In this document: positions 1-8,713 of the stretch, one piece after another
Layout: each line of letters opens with the position of its first letter
Numbering within the stretch: the first letter of the stretch is position 1
Source: Phycisphaerales bacterium UBA7800
Lineage (GTDB): Bacteria > Planctomycetota > Phycisphaerae > Phycisphaerales > Phycisphaeraceae
Direction of reading: 5' to 3'
DNA length: 64,000 nucleotides
NCBI GenBank assembly: GCA_002480565.1
Contig: DLCK01000034.1
Location: 5,809-69,808 of the forward strand
The notes under the pieces: generated by a model
Database searches by the model: none
What the model saw: only the letters and a program-made list of their open reading frames with translations
Told to the model about the DNA's origin: nothing
Program-made: the position numbers and the translations under genes

Positions 1-282
1 AAGCTGCAGATTCAGGTCGATCAGGCCACCGGCAAGATCACCGATGCCAAGTTCAAGACCTTCGGCTGTGGCAGTGCCATCGCCTCCTCTTCCCTGGCTA
101 CCGAATGGGTCAAAGGCAAAACCGTCGACGAAGCACTCGGTATCAAGAACACCGACATCGTCAACGAACTGAGCCTGCCCCCGGTGAAGATTCACTGCTC
201 GGTCCTGGCTGAAGATGCCATCCGCAGCGCCATCGCCGACTACAAGAAGAAGCATGCAGAAGCTGCTACCGCAACGGCATAA
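1..282 (+). CDS. iscU: Fe-S cluster scaffold protein IscU, C-terminal part (5' end outside window)
   Basis: The first 93 codons are open from the window edge and end in TAA. The fragment contains two of the three ligand cysteines of IscU: one in T-F-G-C-G-S-A-I-A-S-S-S (Cys 23 of the fragment) and one in L-P-P-V-K-I-H-C-S-V-L-A-E-D-A-I. The Lys-x-x-Cys form of the latter is typical of IscU rather than SufU. IscU is the cytoplasmic scaffold on which [2Fe-2S] and [4Fe-4S] clusters are built with sulfur from a cysteine desulfurase, which probably lies upstream outside the window. The next gene, an A-type carrier, starts 79 bases downstream on the same strand, so this is the distal part of an isc operon. 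The missing N-terminus should carry the third cysteine. Confidence 0.94.
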   Translation, partial: KLQIQVDQATGKITDAKFKTFGCGSAIASSSLATEWVKGKTVDEALGIKNTDIVNELSLPPVKIHCSVLAEDAIRSAIADYKKKHAEAATATA

Positions 283-361
283 CACGACCCTTTAACCCGT
301 TACTTGCAGGCGATCCTTGCCGCAGGTCATCGAACCAATATTTGATTTGGAGTTACAAACC

Positions 362-694
362 ATGCCCATTATTCTCACCGAATCGGCTGCCCGTGAAATC
401 GGCACCATCATGGAACAACAGAAACTCGATGCCGAAAAAACCCGTCTCCGCGTTGGCGTCAAAGGCGGCGGTTGCTCCGGTTTCTCATACCTGCTCGATC
501 TCACCGAACAGGACAAGGAAACCGACGAACTCTTCGAACTGCATGGCATTAAAATCGTCTGCGATCCCAAGAGCTATCTCTACCTCAATGGCACCACCAT
601 TGACTTCAAAGATGAAATCATGGGACGCGGATTTGTCTTCAACAACCCCAACGCCAACTCAAGCTGCGGTTGCGGAAGCTCCTTTAGCGCTTGA
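362..694 (+). CDS. iscA: A-type iron-sulfur carrier protein (IscA/ErpA family)
   Basis: This 110-residue HesB/YadR-family protein has the three conserved cysteines: one in G-G-G-C-S-G-F-S-Y and two in the C-terminal S-C-G-C-G. These proteins receive Fe-S clusters from IscU and pass them to apo-enzymes. The start at 362 is chosen over the upstream in-frame ATG at 317 because GGAG at 349-352 lies nine bases before it, the family normally begins with a short I-x-L-T-x-x-A segment as here, and the usual length is 105-115 residues. It follows iscU in the same direction and is closed by an intrinsic terminator at 810. Whether it is IscA or ErpA cannot be decided from sequence alone. Confidence 0.93.
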   Translation: MPIILTESAAREIGTIMEQQKLDAEKTRLRVGVKGGGCSGFSYLLDLTEQDKETDELFELHGIKIVCDPKSYLYLNGTTIDFKDEIMGRGFVFNNPNANSSCGCGSSFSA

Positions 695-732
695 TCAAAA
701 TCTGAAACACCGGTGCGCAACATGGCTGCACG

Positions 733-762
733 AAAGCCCGTAGGGTTTTAATCCCCCGGGGA
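733..762. repeat. Palindromic hairpin, copy 1 of 2
   Basis: An imperfect palindrome beginning AAAGCCCG and ending CCCCCGGGG, centred on TTTTAA, lies between the A-type carrier gene and its terminator. A close relative lies at 63418-63447 after sthA. It has no T-run, so it is not itself a normal terminator. Confidence 0.6.
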
Positions 763-809
763 CACCCGCACAAACACCCGTTGCGCCCAACACAATTTGT
801 ATCCCGCCA

Positions 810-846
810 CCACGCTTCAACCTGATTGGAGCGTGGTTTTTTTTTA
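810..846 (+). terminator. Rho-independent terminator of the isc operon
   Basis: The perfect stem CCACGCT (810-816) / AGCGTGG (830-836) with a 13-base loop is followed directly by an uninterrupted run of T residues. It closes the isc operon on the plus strand. Confidence 0.9.
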
Positions 847-904
847 GACTAAATAGTCAAGTGTTGAGGTATACTCAGTCAATATTGCAAAGCAAGGGGT
901 GGCC

Positions 905-1384
905 ATGCTTCGCCGAAAAGCATTCTGGTTTACTTTGTGTTTCTTGATAATGGTTGTGTTGTACTTATCAATGACATTTCCTGTCAAAAGGCAGTTGCGA
1001 TGGGTGGATGCCAACACTGCATCGTTGAAAACGCAAATGGAATGGTTCAGCCGATGGAAAGCTGATCCTGTGATCGAAGTGTCTGCATTGGAAACGTGGG
1101 CACGAGAACATGAACAGTTTAAAGGTTACGATTGGGACGGTGTCTCTGGGATCAATGCATTAAACCTTTGGGGTATTCCGACAGAGAATAGACGTCAGAG
1201 TGTCATGCCACGTCTCAGTCGTTTGCAGGGTAACATCTCTGAACGCTTTGTCGAAAAAGCTACGGACAAACAATTGCGTACTTTTATGCATACGATGTAT
1301 CACGGTTTAGATAATCAACGTGAGCAGGCATGTCAGCAGGCGTATGAAATCATTTTCCCATCATTGGATTCGACACAAAAATAA
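905..1384 (+). CDS. Unknown small membrane-anchored protein
   Basis: I do not recognise this 159-residue protein. It opens with a basic M-L-R-R-K followed by one hydrophobic segment (about residues 7-24) that looks like a signal anchor, so the remaining 130 or so charged and helical residues should face the periplasm. The last third (about 110-155) is rich in Gln, Glu and His. An in-frame GTG at 899 is possible, but AAGGGG at 894-899 fits the ATG at 905 better. The gene stands alone behind the isc terminator and is followed by a repeated hairpin at 1385-1409. No catalytic motif is visible. Codon use and the clear ribosome site support a real gene. Confidence 0.7.
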   Translation: MLRRKAFWFTLCFLIMVVLYLSMTFPVKRQLRWVDANTASLKTQMEWFSRWKADPVIEVSALETWAREHEQFKGYDWDGVSGINALNLWGIPTENRRQSVMPRLSRLQGNISERFVEKATDKQLRTFMHTMYHGLDNQREQACQQAYEIIFPSLDSTQK

Positions 1385-1409
1385 TAGCTGCATCATTACA
1401 TGATGCTGA
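1385..1409. repeat. Dispersed 17-bp hairpin (REP-like), copy 1
   Basis: The core at 1390-1406, GCATCATTACATGATGC, is a perfect palindrome around a TAC loop, flanked by TAGCT and TGA. Four more copies with the same flanks occur at 19725, 19835, 46722 and 48064. Changes in one arm are usually matched in the other. It lies just 3' of a stop codon. A second small hairpin (AAGCTGC/GCAGCTT, 1409-1425) adjoins it. Confidence 0.7.
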
Positions 1410-1536
1410 AGCTGCATGGCAGCTTGTAGGCAATCACTGAATTCGACATAAAACCAGATGTATTGTGACTGGCAACATAGGGCTCGGATTGCTACCTTGG
1501 TTTGTTTGTCAATCTGTGAAACAAGGTATTCCATTC

Positions 1537-2211
1537 ATGTCCACGCCCCTTCGTATTCTCCCTGCTGGTGATTCGATTACTGCATCTTCCGATGAACTCC
1601 GTGGTGGATACCGCGGGCCGCTTCAGGATTTGCTTGATGAGTTTGGTGTTGATCACAAGTATGTCGGTTCGCGAACCGATCGTAGCGCAGGTGTCCGTAA
1701 TGGTGCGCATGATGGGTATCCGGGCTTTTCCATGGAGCAGTTACACAAGGGTGCGGAGACCGATTGGGGCTCACTCACCGGTTTAGCAGATCATGTGCGG
1801 AAGTTTGAACCGGATGTGCTGTTGATGCTTTGCGGGACCAATCCGATTTACATGGGCCAGCCCGAACCGGTGATGCAGACAATGCGTGACCTGGTGGATG
1901 ACTTGATTGCTGCAAGGCCTCAAATGCACTTGTTTTTAGGGTCCATTCTACCGATCATGCCCGGCCCCAAGCCTTGGAATATTGTGATTGATGATAGCAT
2001 TCACACGCGCGTCAAGCAGTACAACATCCTTCAAGCTCAACTGGTTGCTGAGTATCGCACGCAAGGGAAGTTGATTCATTTTGTGGATCACTACCCCATT
2101 GCTAACGGTGCAACGGATTTGGGTGAAGACGGCGTGCATCCGGCACATAATGTCTTCCCGCGCATGGCATGGGCCTGGTTTAGTGCGATCAAAGCCGCGG
2201 GTGTTTGTTGA
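1537..2211 (+). CDS. SGNH/GDSL-type hydrolase
   Basis: This 224-residue protein belongs to the SGNH hydrolase superfamily of esterases, lipases and carbohydrate deacetylases. Block I is P-A-G-D-S-I-T with the nucleophile Ser near residue 13, block III is L-C-G-T-N-P with the oxyanion Asn, and block V is E-D-G-V-H-P with the catalytic Asp and His near the C-terminus. The start at 1537 (M-S-T-P-L) is preferred over an upstream in-frame start at 1465 because the GDS motif normally lies within the first 15-20 residues and AAGG lies about 12 bases upstream. With this start there is no signal peptide, so it is predicted to be cytoplasmic. The substrate is unknown; sugar esters are likely given the neighbourhood. 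Confidence 0.85.
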   Translation: MSTPLRILPAGDSITASSDELRGGYRGPLQDLLDEFGVDHKYVGSRTDRSAGVRNGAHDGYPGFSMEQLHKGAETDWGSLTGLADHVRKFEPDVLLMLCGTNPIYMGQPEPVMQTMRDLVDDLIAARPQMHLFLGSILPIMPGPKPWNIVIDDSIHTRVKQYNILQAQLVAEYRTQGKLIHFVDHYPIANGATDLGEDGVHPAHNVFPRMAWAWFSAIKAAGVC

Positions 2212-2259
2212 GTGCTTTGCCATTGAGTCGCATTGCATGCAACATGTGGGCATGATGAT

Positions 2260-4311
2260 TTATTGAATCTGTTGCCGTGCTTTTTGCAGGTTGTCTTTTG
2301 CTTCTTCAAGTTGTGGGTCTATCGACACTGCACGCGCGAAGTATGCTGTGGCTTCTGCAAGTTTGCCCATCTTGGCCATCACGACACCGATGCTGTTAAG
2401 CACGATGGCATCGTCAGGTGTTTGCTTGAGAACTCGCTGGTAATACGCCTGAGCTTGATCCAGTTGATTTCGTTGTGAACAGGCGAAGCCGGCTTCAGCA
2501 AGGAGATTGGCTGGAGCGTCCGGATAGTCTGCATAAGGCATGAGCATCTGCAGGGCTTGCTGGTATTGGGCAAGTTGATTGTGAACGCGGGCGCGATTGA
2601 GCCGGTAGTCCAGATTGTCTGGGTCATGTTCCAACGCTTTGTCATAGGCGAGGGCTGCTTCTTTGAGTTCACCTTTTTGCTTGTGGATATTGCCCATTGC
2701 ATTGTACGGGACCCCGGCGAGTAGAGGATGATCTGTCTGGCTTGCAAGGATTTTCATCGCCTGATCATGTCTGCCAAGTTTAATGTAGACCGTCCCAAGT
2801 CCCATCTGCGCCATGTTCCAACCTGGTTCCAATTGGAGAACCTGTTGATAGCATTGCCATGCACCCGCAAGTTGCTTTTCATCTTCAAGGTGTTCCCCGA
2901 GCATTTGCCATGCACCTGCAGGCCATGGGCTTTGTTGCGTTTGATGTTGCCATAGCGCGATAGGGTTGCTGTAGTACACGGACAGTCGACTGGTTTGATT
3001 GACGTAAAACATTCCAGCTGCCAACAGCAGAATCATCACGCTGCCCATGGCCAATTGTGGTCTGCGCGTCACGCGTAAGAGTCCACGGATTAGTAGCACC
3101 ACTGCGGGGAATAGGATCAATGGGATGATCAGTGAAACCCGTCGATCCGACGCCACCTCGCTGACAATCGGCAGTATACTAGAGGTCGGGCCAAGCACGA
3201 TGAACATGCCTGTAAGCCAGGTGCCAAGTTTCGGCCATTTCCAAAGACTCAGCAGACTCACTGCCAGCAAACTCGCGATGAGCATGAAGGTTGGCATCGC
3301 ATCAGCTGTGTCAGTGACGATTGGCCAGTTGTAGTAAAGACAGATGCCGGTCGGCCAGAACAGGTTGCGCAAATACCACGTGATGACCTGCGATTGAGTG
3401 AGTAGATAATCCATGCGACTCACACCCAGATGCGTCCCGACACTTAACGGGTTGGATGGAACTGCCATCAACAAACTGGCATAGCTGATGCAGACCGCGA
3501 AGCAGGCAATGTAAAACAGACGCCGTTGTGACCAGCATGCTTTGAAGCTTCCAGCAATAAACGCGCGGTCAAAGAGCAGTAACATCAACGGCAAAACCAA
3601 CACCGTCTGTTTGGTGAACATCCCCAAAAAGCAGCACAGAAAACCAACAGTCAACCATCGTCGGTGATACTGACATTTCACAAGGCTGTAAAACCCCAGC
3701 ACCATGCTGAGCATCGCAAATTGCTCGGAGCGTTGTGTGATGTACAGAACGCATTCGGTCTGTACCGGATGGATCGCCCAGAGTAACGACATGCCTGCGG
3801 CTAGCCAATCACGTCGCATGGTGTTGAGGTGAACGGTGGGTAAACAGATTTTCAAAATCGCCCGCATCAGAACAAACAGCAGACCCGCGATGATCACCTG
3901 GATGATGATGTTTTCCCAGTGATACGGTTTGGGATTAAGTCCAAAAAGTTTACGGTCAATGGCAAAACTCAGATTGCTCAGCGGCCTGGCGGAAGTCGGT
4001 CGTTCGTCATACACCGTGAGAATTTGCCACAGTGACGCGTGATGAATGGTCGGGTTATGAACGATGGCTCGCGAATCATCAAACATGAACGGCCCGTTCA
4101 CGCCGTTGGCAAAACTGCTGACAATCACCACGGTCATCAATCCCAGAAGGATCAATGTACGGATGCAATCTGAATCTTGCGATGGATTGATTGAAGTCTT
4201 CTGCAACGCGCATTTCCCGTGGTGCGGATCAGTTTGAAATTCCCGCGTGGATTGTAACGCGATCGCCGGAGATTCAAAAAAGTGACAGCATGTTTGAGAG
4301 TTATTCGCCAT
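2260..4311 (-). CDS. GT-C/TMTC-like polytopic membrane protein with C-terminal TPR repeats (paralogue B)
   Basis: This is a 683-residue protein with about ten to twelve hydrophobic segments in residues 45-460 and TPR repeats in the last 220 residues. The Asp-Asp pair in F-M-F-D-D-S-R-A-I (about 78-79), the A-R-P-L-S-N-L-S segment and H-P-V-Q-T-E...Y-I-T-Q-R are hallmarks of TMTC-like proteins of the GT-C glycosyltransferase fold, which transfer sugars from lipid carriers at the outer face of the membrane. The TPRs probably bind the acceptor or a partner. The ATG at 4311 overlaps the stop of the upstream paralogue by 11 bases, which suggests translational coupling; the longer open frame to 4371 has no reason to be used. 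Activity as a glycosyltransferase is inferred. Confidence 0.85.
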   Translation of the reverse strand: MANNSQTCCHFFESPAIALQSTREFQTDPHHGKCALQKTSINPSQDSDCIRTLILLGLMTVVIVSSFANGVNGPFMFDDSRAIVHNPTIHHASLWQILTVYDERPTSARPLSNLSFAIDRKLFGLNPKPYHWENIIIQVIIAGLLFVLMRAILKICLPTVHLNTMRRDWLAAGMSLLWAIHPVQTECVLYITQRSEQFAMLSMVLGFYSLVKCQYHRRWLTVGFLCCFLGMFTKQTVLVLPLMLLLFDRAFIAGSFKACWSQRRLFYIACFAVCISYASLLMAVPSNPLSVGTHLGVSRMDYLLTQSQVITWYLRNLFWPTGICLYYNWPIVTDTADAMPTFMLIASLLAVSLLSLWKWPKLGTWLTGMFIVLGPTSSILPIVSEVASDRRVSLIIPLILFPAVVLLIRGLLRVTRRPQLAMGSVMILLLAAGMFYVNQTSRLSVYYSNPIALWQHQTQQSPWPAGAWQMLGEHLEDEKQLAGAWQCYQQVLQLEPGWNMAQMGLGTVYIKLGRHDQAMKILASQTDHPLLAGVPYNAMGNIHKQKGELKEAALAYDKALEHDPDNLDYRLNRARVHNQLAQYQQALQMLMPYADYPDAPANLLAEAGFACSQRNQLDQAQAYYQRVLKQTPDDAIVLNSIGVVMAKMGKLAEATAYFARAVSIDPQLEEAKDNLQKARQQIQ

Positions 4312-6322
4312 CAGGTGTCGGTTGGCTGATCGACGGGATGAGCATGGCGCGCACTCGATTGAGATTGTCACTGGCCTGCGTCAATGTGGGATCAAGTGCC
4401 AATGCACGGGCGAAGTAGCCACCTGCCTGCTTGAGTCGGCCGAGTTTGGCTTGCACGACGCCCATGCTGTTGAGTACTTTGGCATCATCGGGTACATGTT
4501 TGAGGTATCGCTGATAGGCCTGTTGAGCTGGTTTGAGTTGGCCGAGTTGTGAATAGACGTAGCCCAGATCCTGGTACAGGTCGTATGTTACGTATGGACG
4601 GTTGAGCAGGGGTTTGAGGACATCCAATGCCTTGGTGAATTGTTCGGTCAGAACATATATCCGGGCCAGATTTAAACTGGCGTTGATTTGATCGGGTTGC
4701 GTGTGACAGGCTTTCTGGAAATAAGTGATCGCGTTGGGATAATCCTTTTTGGATTTGTAAATAGCACCCAATAGCATCTGAACGTCATAGTCAATGCTGG
4801 GTACATTTTGAATCGGCTTGAGAATTTCGATTGCTTGGTCCAAGTTGTCAAACTGGAGATAGACTTTTGCCAGATGCAGCTTGGCGATGTTGTAGTCAGG
4901 CTCCATGTCCAGGACATTGTTAAAGCATTGCCACGCGGGTGCGTATTGGCCTATATCGAAATAGTGACTTCCAAGATGTTCCCATGATCCCTGGGGGGCG
5001 CAGGCCTGATGGCGTGTGTGTTCCCACAGGACGGTGGGGTTGCCAAAGCAGACGGAAAGTCTTGCGGTAATTGGGAGTATCATTGCCGTTGCCAGCAGCA
5101 GTATTGCGCACGTGATCGGGATGGCTAATTGTCGTGTGCGTTTGCAGCGTAGCAGGAGATTTACGACTGCCATGGTCAGTATCAGGAGGATCAACGCTGC
5201 AGGCTGTACGAAGCGTCGGTCATTGGCAGCACATGCCAGATGCGGGAAGATACTTGATGTGGGGGCAAGGATCATGAATGCCGAGAAGAGCGCTGCACCG
5301 ATACGAGGAAATCGATACAAGCTGTAACACGCAAAACAGAAGATCGCCCCCAGTGTCAAAAATTCTGGCCAGACGGCAAGGATGTCATGGACAAACGGCC
5401 ATTCGTAATACAGGCACAATCCTGTTGGCCAGAAAAAATTCCGTGCATACCAGATCAGAATTTGGGATTGGGTCAGCAGGTAGTCCCAGGAAGACAAGCC
5501 GTGTCCTGTTCCGGTGCATTTGGAATAGGGGTCATAAATCAAAATGGCAATGAGAATCGCGCCGCATGTCAGATTGTTTAGCAGATGTGCAATCCCACGG
5601 TATTGCCAAGTCTTTTTGAAGTTACCCGCGAGGGTGGCACGATCCAGTAGCAGCAAAAGAATCGGTAATGCCCAGACATTCTGCTTAAACAGCATCCCCA
5701 CAACGCTTGAGGCAAACATCATGATCATCCATCCACGCCCGTGATTGGATGCCTGGTGATGGCGTAACAGTGCGTAGCATGCCAGAATCATGGCGATATT
5801 GGCATACTGATCAGAGCGTTGGGTGATGTAGAGGGTTGGCTCGGTTTGCAGTGGATGCACAATCCACCAAAGCGTCAGACACAGGGCAAGCCAGTCATGG
5901 TATTTCTGTGACTGTGGGTATCGAGTCAGTAATGTTGGGAGTAAACGCCGAAGCATCAACAGCATCAACCATGCGACGATGATCTGTTGTACGAGGTTGG
6001 TCAGAAGATACGGCTTGGGATTTTCACCGCTGAAATAATAACTGATCGCATAACTTAAATTGGTCAAAGGCCGGCCTGAAGGAATGATATCGCGTTCACA
6101 CTTGAGGACTCGCCAGAGTGAAAAATCATGAATCGTCCGGTTGTTGATGATGGCACTGTAGTCGTCGATCAGGAAGGTGCCGGTTCGACCACTGATGAAG
6201 GTCACTGTCACAATGATGCCCAGCATCAGGCACATAACAATAAAGCGACCGCGATCCGTCGAAATGTTATTACCAAGCGAGTGTGTCAAAACCGTATTGT
6301 GTTCTTGCGGGTTGGCCATCAT
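4301..6322 (-). CDS. GT-C/TMTC-like polytopic membrane protein with C-terminal TPR repeats (paralogue A)
   Basis: This 673-residue paralogue of the next gene has the same plan: a first membrane helix around 27-45, the Asp-Asp motif F-L-I-D-D-Y-S-A-I (53-54), G-R-P-L-T-N-L-S-Y, H-P-L-Q-T-E...Y-I-T-Q-R, then TPR units from about residue 440. In the GT-C superfamily the Asp pair in the first extracytoplasmic loop coordinates metal and the lipid-linked donor. It begins 37 bases after the stop of a sigma-54 activator gene and overlaps the second paralogue by 11 bases, so the three genes form one minus-strand operon. The tandem pair is probably a duplication that has diverged strongly. The acceptor protein or glycan is unknown. 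Confidence 0.85.
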   Translation of the reverse strand: MMANPQEHNTVLTHSLGNNISTDRGRFIVMCLMLGIIVTVTFISGRTGTFLIDDYSAIINNRTIHDFSLWRVLKCERDIIPSGRPLTNLSYAISYYFSGENPKPYLLTNLVQQIIVAWLMLLMLRRLLPTLLTRYPQSQKYHDWLALCLTLWWIVHPLQTEPTLYITQRSDQYANIAMILACYALLRHHQASNHGRGWMIMMFASSVVGMLFKQNVWALPILLLLLDRATLAGNFKKTWQYRGIAHLLNNLTCGAILIAILIYDPYSKCTGTGHGLSSWDYLLTQSQILIWYARNFFWPTGLCLYYEWPFVHDILAVWPEFLTLGAIFCFACYSLYRFPRIGAALFSAFMILAPTSSIFPHLACAANDRRFVQPAALILLILTMAVVNLLLRCKRTRQLAIPITCAILLLATAMILPITARLSVCFGNPTVLWEHTRHQACAPQGSWEHLGSHYFDIGQYAPAWQCFNNVLDMEPDYNIAKLHLAKVYLQFDNLDQAIEILKPIQNVPSIDYDVQMLLGAIYKSKKDYPNAITYFQKACHTQPDQINASLNLARIYVLTEQFTKALDVLKPLLNRPYVTYDLYQDLGYVYSQLGQLKPAQQAYQRYLKHVPDDAKVLNSMGVVQAKLGRLKQAGGYFARALALDPTLTQASDNLNRVRAMLIPSISQPTPDGE

Positions 6323-6359
6323 GGGATGGCATGATTATAGCACAGTGTATTGTCAGTGA

Positions 6360-7964
6360 TCACCCGTCGGCTTCGATGCCCAGGTCTTTGACTTTCTTGT
6401 TGAGCGTGTTGCGGTTGATGCCCAGGAAGTCTGCGGCTCGTGTCTTGACACCACCGGTGTGTTCGAGGGCTTCAGTAATCAGAGCGCGTTCGACTTGGTT
6501 GACGACGATCTCGTAAATCTGGCCTTCGTTCATTTCGTATTCGCGGATGGCTTGCTCGGCTAAGCGGCCTGCGGTGGTTTCCAGGGATTCGCTTGAACCT
6601 GTGCCACGGACTTGTTGGGCGAACATGCGGATTTGCAATGGCAGTAAGTCATCTGTGAACTCATCACTGCTGGAGAGCACCACGGCACGCTCGATGCAGT
6701 TTTCCAATTCACGGACGTTGCCCGGCCAGGGGTATCGCAGCAAGGTGTTGAGAATTTCCCGACTCATCCGCCGAAGGTTGCGACTGTTTTCCTTGTTGAA
6801 ACGATCCAGGAAAAAGTCGATCAGGCGTGGGATGTCTTCACGGCGGTTACGCAATGGCGGGATGTTAATCGTCACCACATTCAGGCGATAGTACAGGTCT
6901 TCACGGAAGTCCCCTGAATGGACAGCTTCTTCCAGATCAAGATTCGTCGCAGCAATGACACGCACGTCAACCTTCACGGAGTGGTGGTCGCCCACACGTT
7001 CAAACTCACGTTCCTGAAGGACTCGCAGGAGTTTGACTTGTAGTTGTGGATCCATCGTGCCGATTTCGTCGAGGAAGATCGACCCGCCGTCCGCTGCTTC
7101 AAAGCGACCGGTCTTGTCTTTGACTGCGCCGGTGAAGGCGCCTTTGACATGACCGAAGAGTTCAGACTCAAGCAGTTGAGGAGACAACGCGCCGCAGTTG
7201 ATGCGGATGAGTGGTTTGTCTTTGCGTGGCGAGTTGTAGTGGATGGCCTTGGCGATCATTTCCTTGCCGACACCTGTTTCCCCCAAGAGCAGGGCGGTGG
7301 CGCGGCTGGTGGCCACCTGGCTGACAATGCCTAAAACTTCTTCCATCGCCGGCGATGAGCCGATGATATTATCAAAGTGATATCGCTTGCCCAGGTTGTC
7401 GCGGAGGCGTTCATTTTGTTCGATGAGTTGGTCTTTTTCGACCTTGACGATCTGGTGTAGCCGGATGGTCTGGGCGAACGAGCCTGCGATGATGGTTAGC
7501 AGTCGGGCATCTGCAGCCAGAGTCAGTTCATCGGTGTATGTCTTGTCAATGGAGATGGTGCCTGTGTAGGCCGTTTCGCCTTTGACCGGGACGCAGATGT
7601 AGCTGATGGGACGCTTGTCGTTTTCGTCGATCAGGTGTTCACGGCCGGTCCGGTTGAGGAAATCCTGGTCTTGGGAGATGTCGGCAATGATGCGAGGCTC
7701 GCCAGATTTGATGACTTGGCCGGTGATACCTTCGCCTAATGCGTAGCGTCCCTTGGCCATCTCCTCGGGACTCAACCCCACGGCGGCAATGATGCGCATC
7801 TGTTCAGTGACATCATCCCATAGGGTCAAGGAGGCCTGTTTGATGCCCATTTGATCAACAAGGACATTCATGGCGTGTTGAAATACTTCGTTAAGCTCCA
7901 ATCCTTCGCCCAGGATTAAGCTGATTTTTTCGAGGATGTCTAATTCTTGCTCAGGTCTTGTCAT
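6360..7964 (-). CDS. Sigma-54-dependent transcriptional activator with GAF sensor (NifA-like architecture)
   Basis: The 534-residue protein has an N-terminal GAF domain (about 1-180), a central AAA+ domain and a C-terminal Fis-type helix-turn-helix. The AAA+ domain has Walker A G-E-T-G-V-G-K-E (228-235), the sigma-54 contact loop G-A-F-T-G-A (275-280) and Walker B F-L-D-E-I-G (about 297-302). The HTH is near 505-530 (T-R-A-A-D-F-L-G-I-N-R-N-T-L). It should remodel RNA polymerase-sigma-54 at enhancer-dependent promoters in response to a small ligand or redox signal bound by GAF. The domain order is that of NifA, but no nitrogen-fixation genes are nearby. It is the first gene of the operon with the two TMTC-like genes, which may be its targets or simply co-expressed. 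Confidence 0.93.
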   Translation of the reverse strand: MTRPEQELDILEKISLILGEGLELNEVFQHAMNVLVDQMGIKQASLTLWDDVTEQMRIIAAVGLSPEEMAKGRYALGEGITGQVIKSGEPRIIADISQDQDFLNRTGREHLIDENDKRPISYICVPVKGETAYTGTISIDKTYTDELTLAADARLLTIIAGSFAQTIRLHQIVKVEKDQLIEQNERLRDNLGKRYHFDNIIGSSPAMEEVLGIVSQVATSRATALLLGETGVGKEMIAKAIHYNSPRKDKPLIRINCGALSPQLLESELFGHVKGAFTGAVKDKTGRFEAADGGSIFLDEIGTMDPQLQVKLLRVLQEREFERVGDHHSVKVDVRVIAATNLDLEEAVHSGDFREDLYYRLNVVTINIPPLRNRREDIPRLIDFFLDRFNKENSRNLRRMSREILNTLLRYPWPGNVRELENCIERAVVLSSSDEFTDDLLPLQIRMFAQQVRGTGSSESLETTAGRLAEQAIREYEMNEGQIYEIVVNQVERALITEALEHTGGVKTRAADFLGINRNTLNKKVKDLGIEADG

Positions 7965-8076
7965 AGTGTGCCTATTTTATAGACATAAGGCTGTCTGGCA
8001 AGACTGTAAGTCTAAACAAAGTGGAAAACTTGCATGGCATTATTCACAATACCAGTTACAACGGTTGAATCAGGGC

Positions 8077-8655
8077 GTGAAATGGAGAGTTGTATTGTTT
8101 TTAAATAGTTTAAATAAAAATACTTATAAATTAATTTTATCGGTTTGTATGGCTGTGATGTTTTTTGGGGCAGTCACGGGTTGTGAATTTAAAGGACAAA
8201 CCGTTTCGCCAAACAATCAGGCAGTTGATACAAATTTGATCGGCAACCAAGCCTGGCAGCCTGTTCCTCAGCGGGTGCGAATCTATCCGTCGTCCCGTTT
8301 TATCCTCACACAAAAGAGGCCGGCACTGGAAGCGAGAGTCGAATTGCAGGACGAAATGGGAGACTCCGTCAAGTCACCTGGTTCATTCCACCTGGAGTTA
8401 CTCAAGGAGTCCACCAGCCGACGCGATGTCATGCAGGACAAGCTCTACAGCTGGGATGTCCCGATGGTGAGTATTGAAGATCAGCAGTCGTATTTTGAAT
8501 CCGTCACGCGAACCTACCGCTTTGTCCTTCGATTGGATCGTGAAATCAAACCTGATGATCAATTGGTCCTGGCCATCACCTTCCACCGTACCGATGGCAA
8601 GCTCCTGCAAACCAAAGCAATCCTGGGCCCCGATGGTGTGCGATTTGGGCAGTGA
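8077..8655 (+). CDS. Probable secreted lipoprotein of unknown function
   Basis: From the GTG at 8077 the protein has 192 residues, with a basic start, a hydrophobic stretch and a lipobox A-V-T-G-C (Cys 36), so it is predicted to be a lipoprotein anchored in the inner or outer membrane. The mature part (about 155 residues) is mainly beta-strand-like, with alternating polar and hydrophobic segments. The open frame runs back to 7936, but that start would overlap the divergent sigma-54 activator gene and place 70 unlikely residues before the lipobox, so a start near 8065-8077 is preferred. No ribosome site decides this. It is convergent with the next gene. I do not recognise a family. Confidence 0.72.
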   Translation: MKWRVVLFLNSLNKNTYKLILSVCMAVMFFGAVTGCEFKGQTVSPNNQAVDTNLIGNQAWQPVPQRVRIYPSSRFILTQKRPALEARVELQDEMGDSVKSPGSFHLELLKESTSRRDVMQDKLYSWDVPMVSIEDQQSYFESVTRTYRFVLRLDREIKPDDQLVLAITFHRTDGKLLQTKAILGPDGVRFGQ

Positions 8656-8713
8656 AAATGTCGAGATGGACTGTCCGGTGTTCTGTCCGTTATCAAATTC
8701 CAGCAGTTGTTAA

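Noticed and set aside
4312..4371. N-terminal extension of the second TMTC-like protein
   Set aside because: Upstream residues overlap the preceding gene and look non-coding; the overlapping ATG at 4311 fits coupling.
7936..8076. N-terminal extension of the lipoprotein gene
   Set aside because: It overlaps the divergent activator gene and places the lipobox far from the start.
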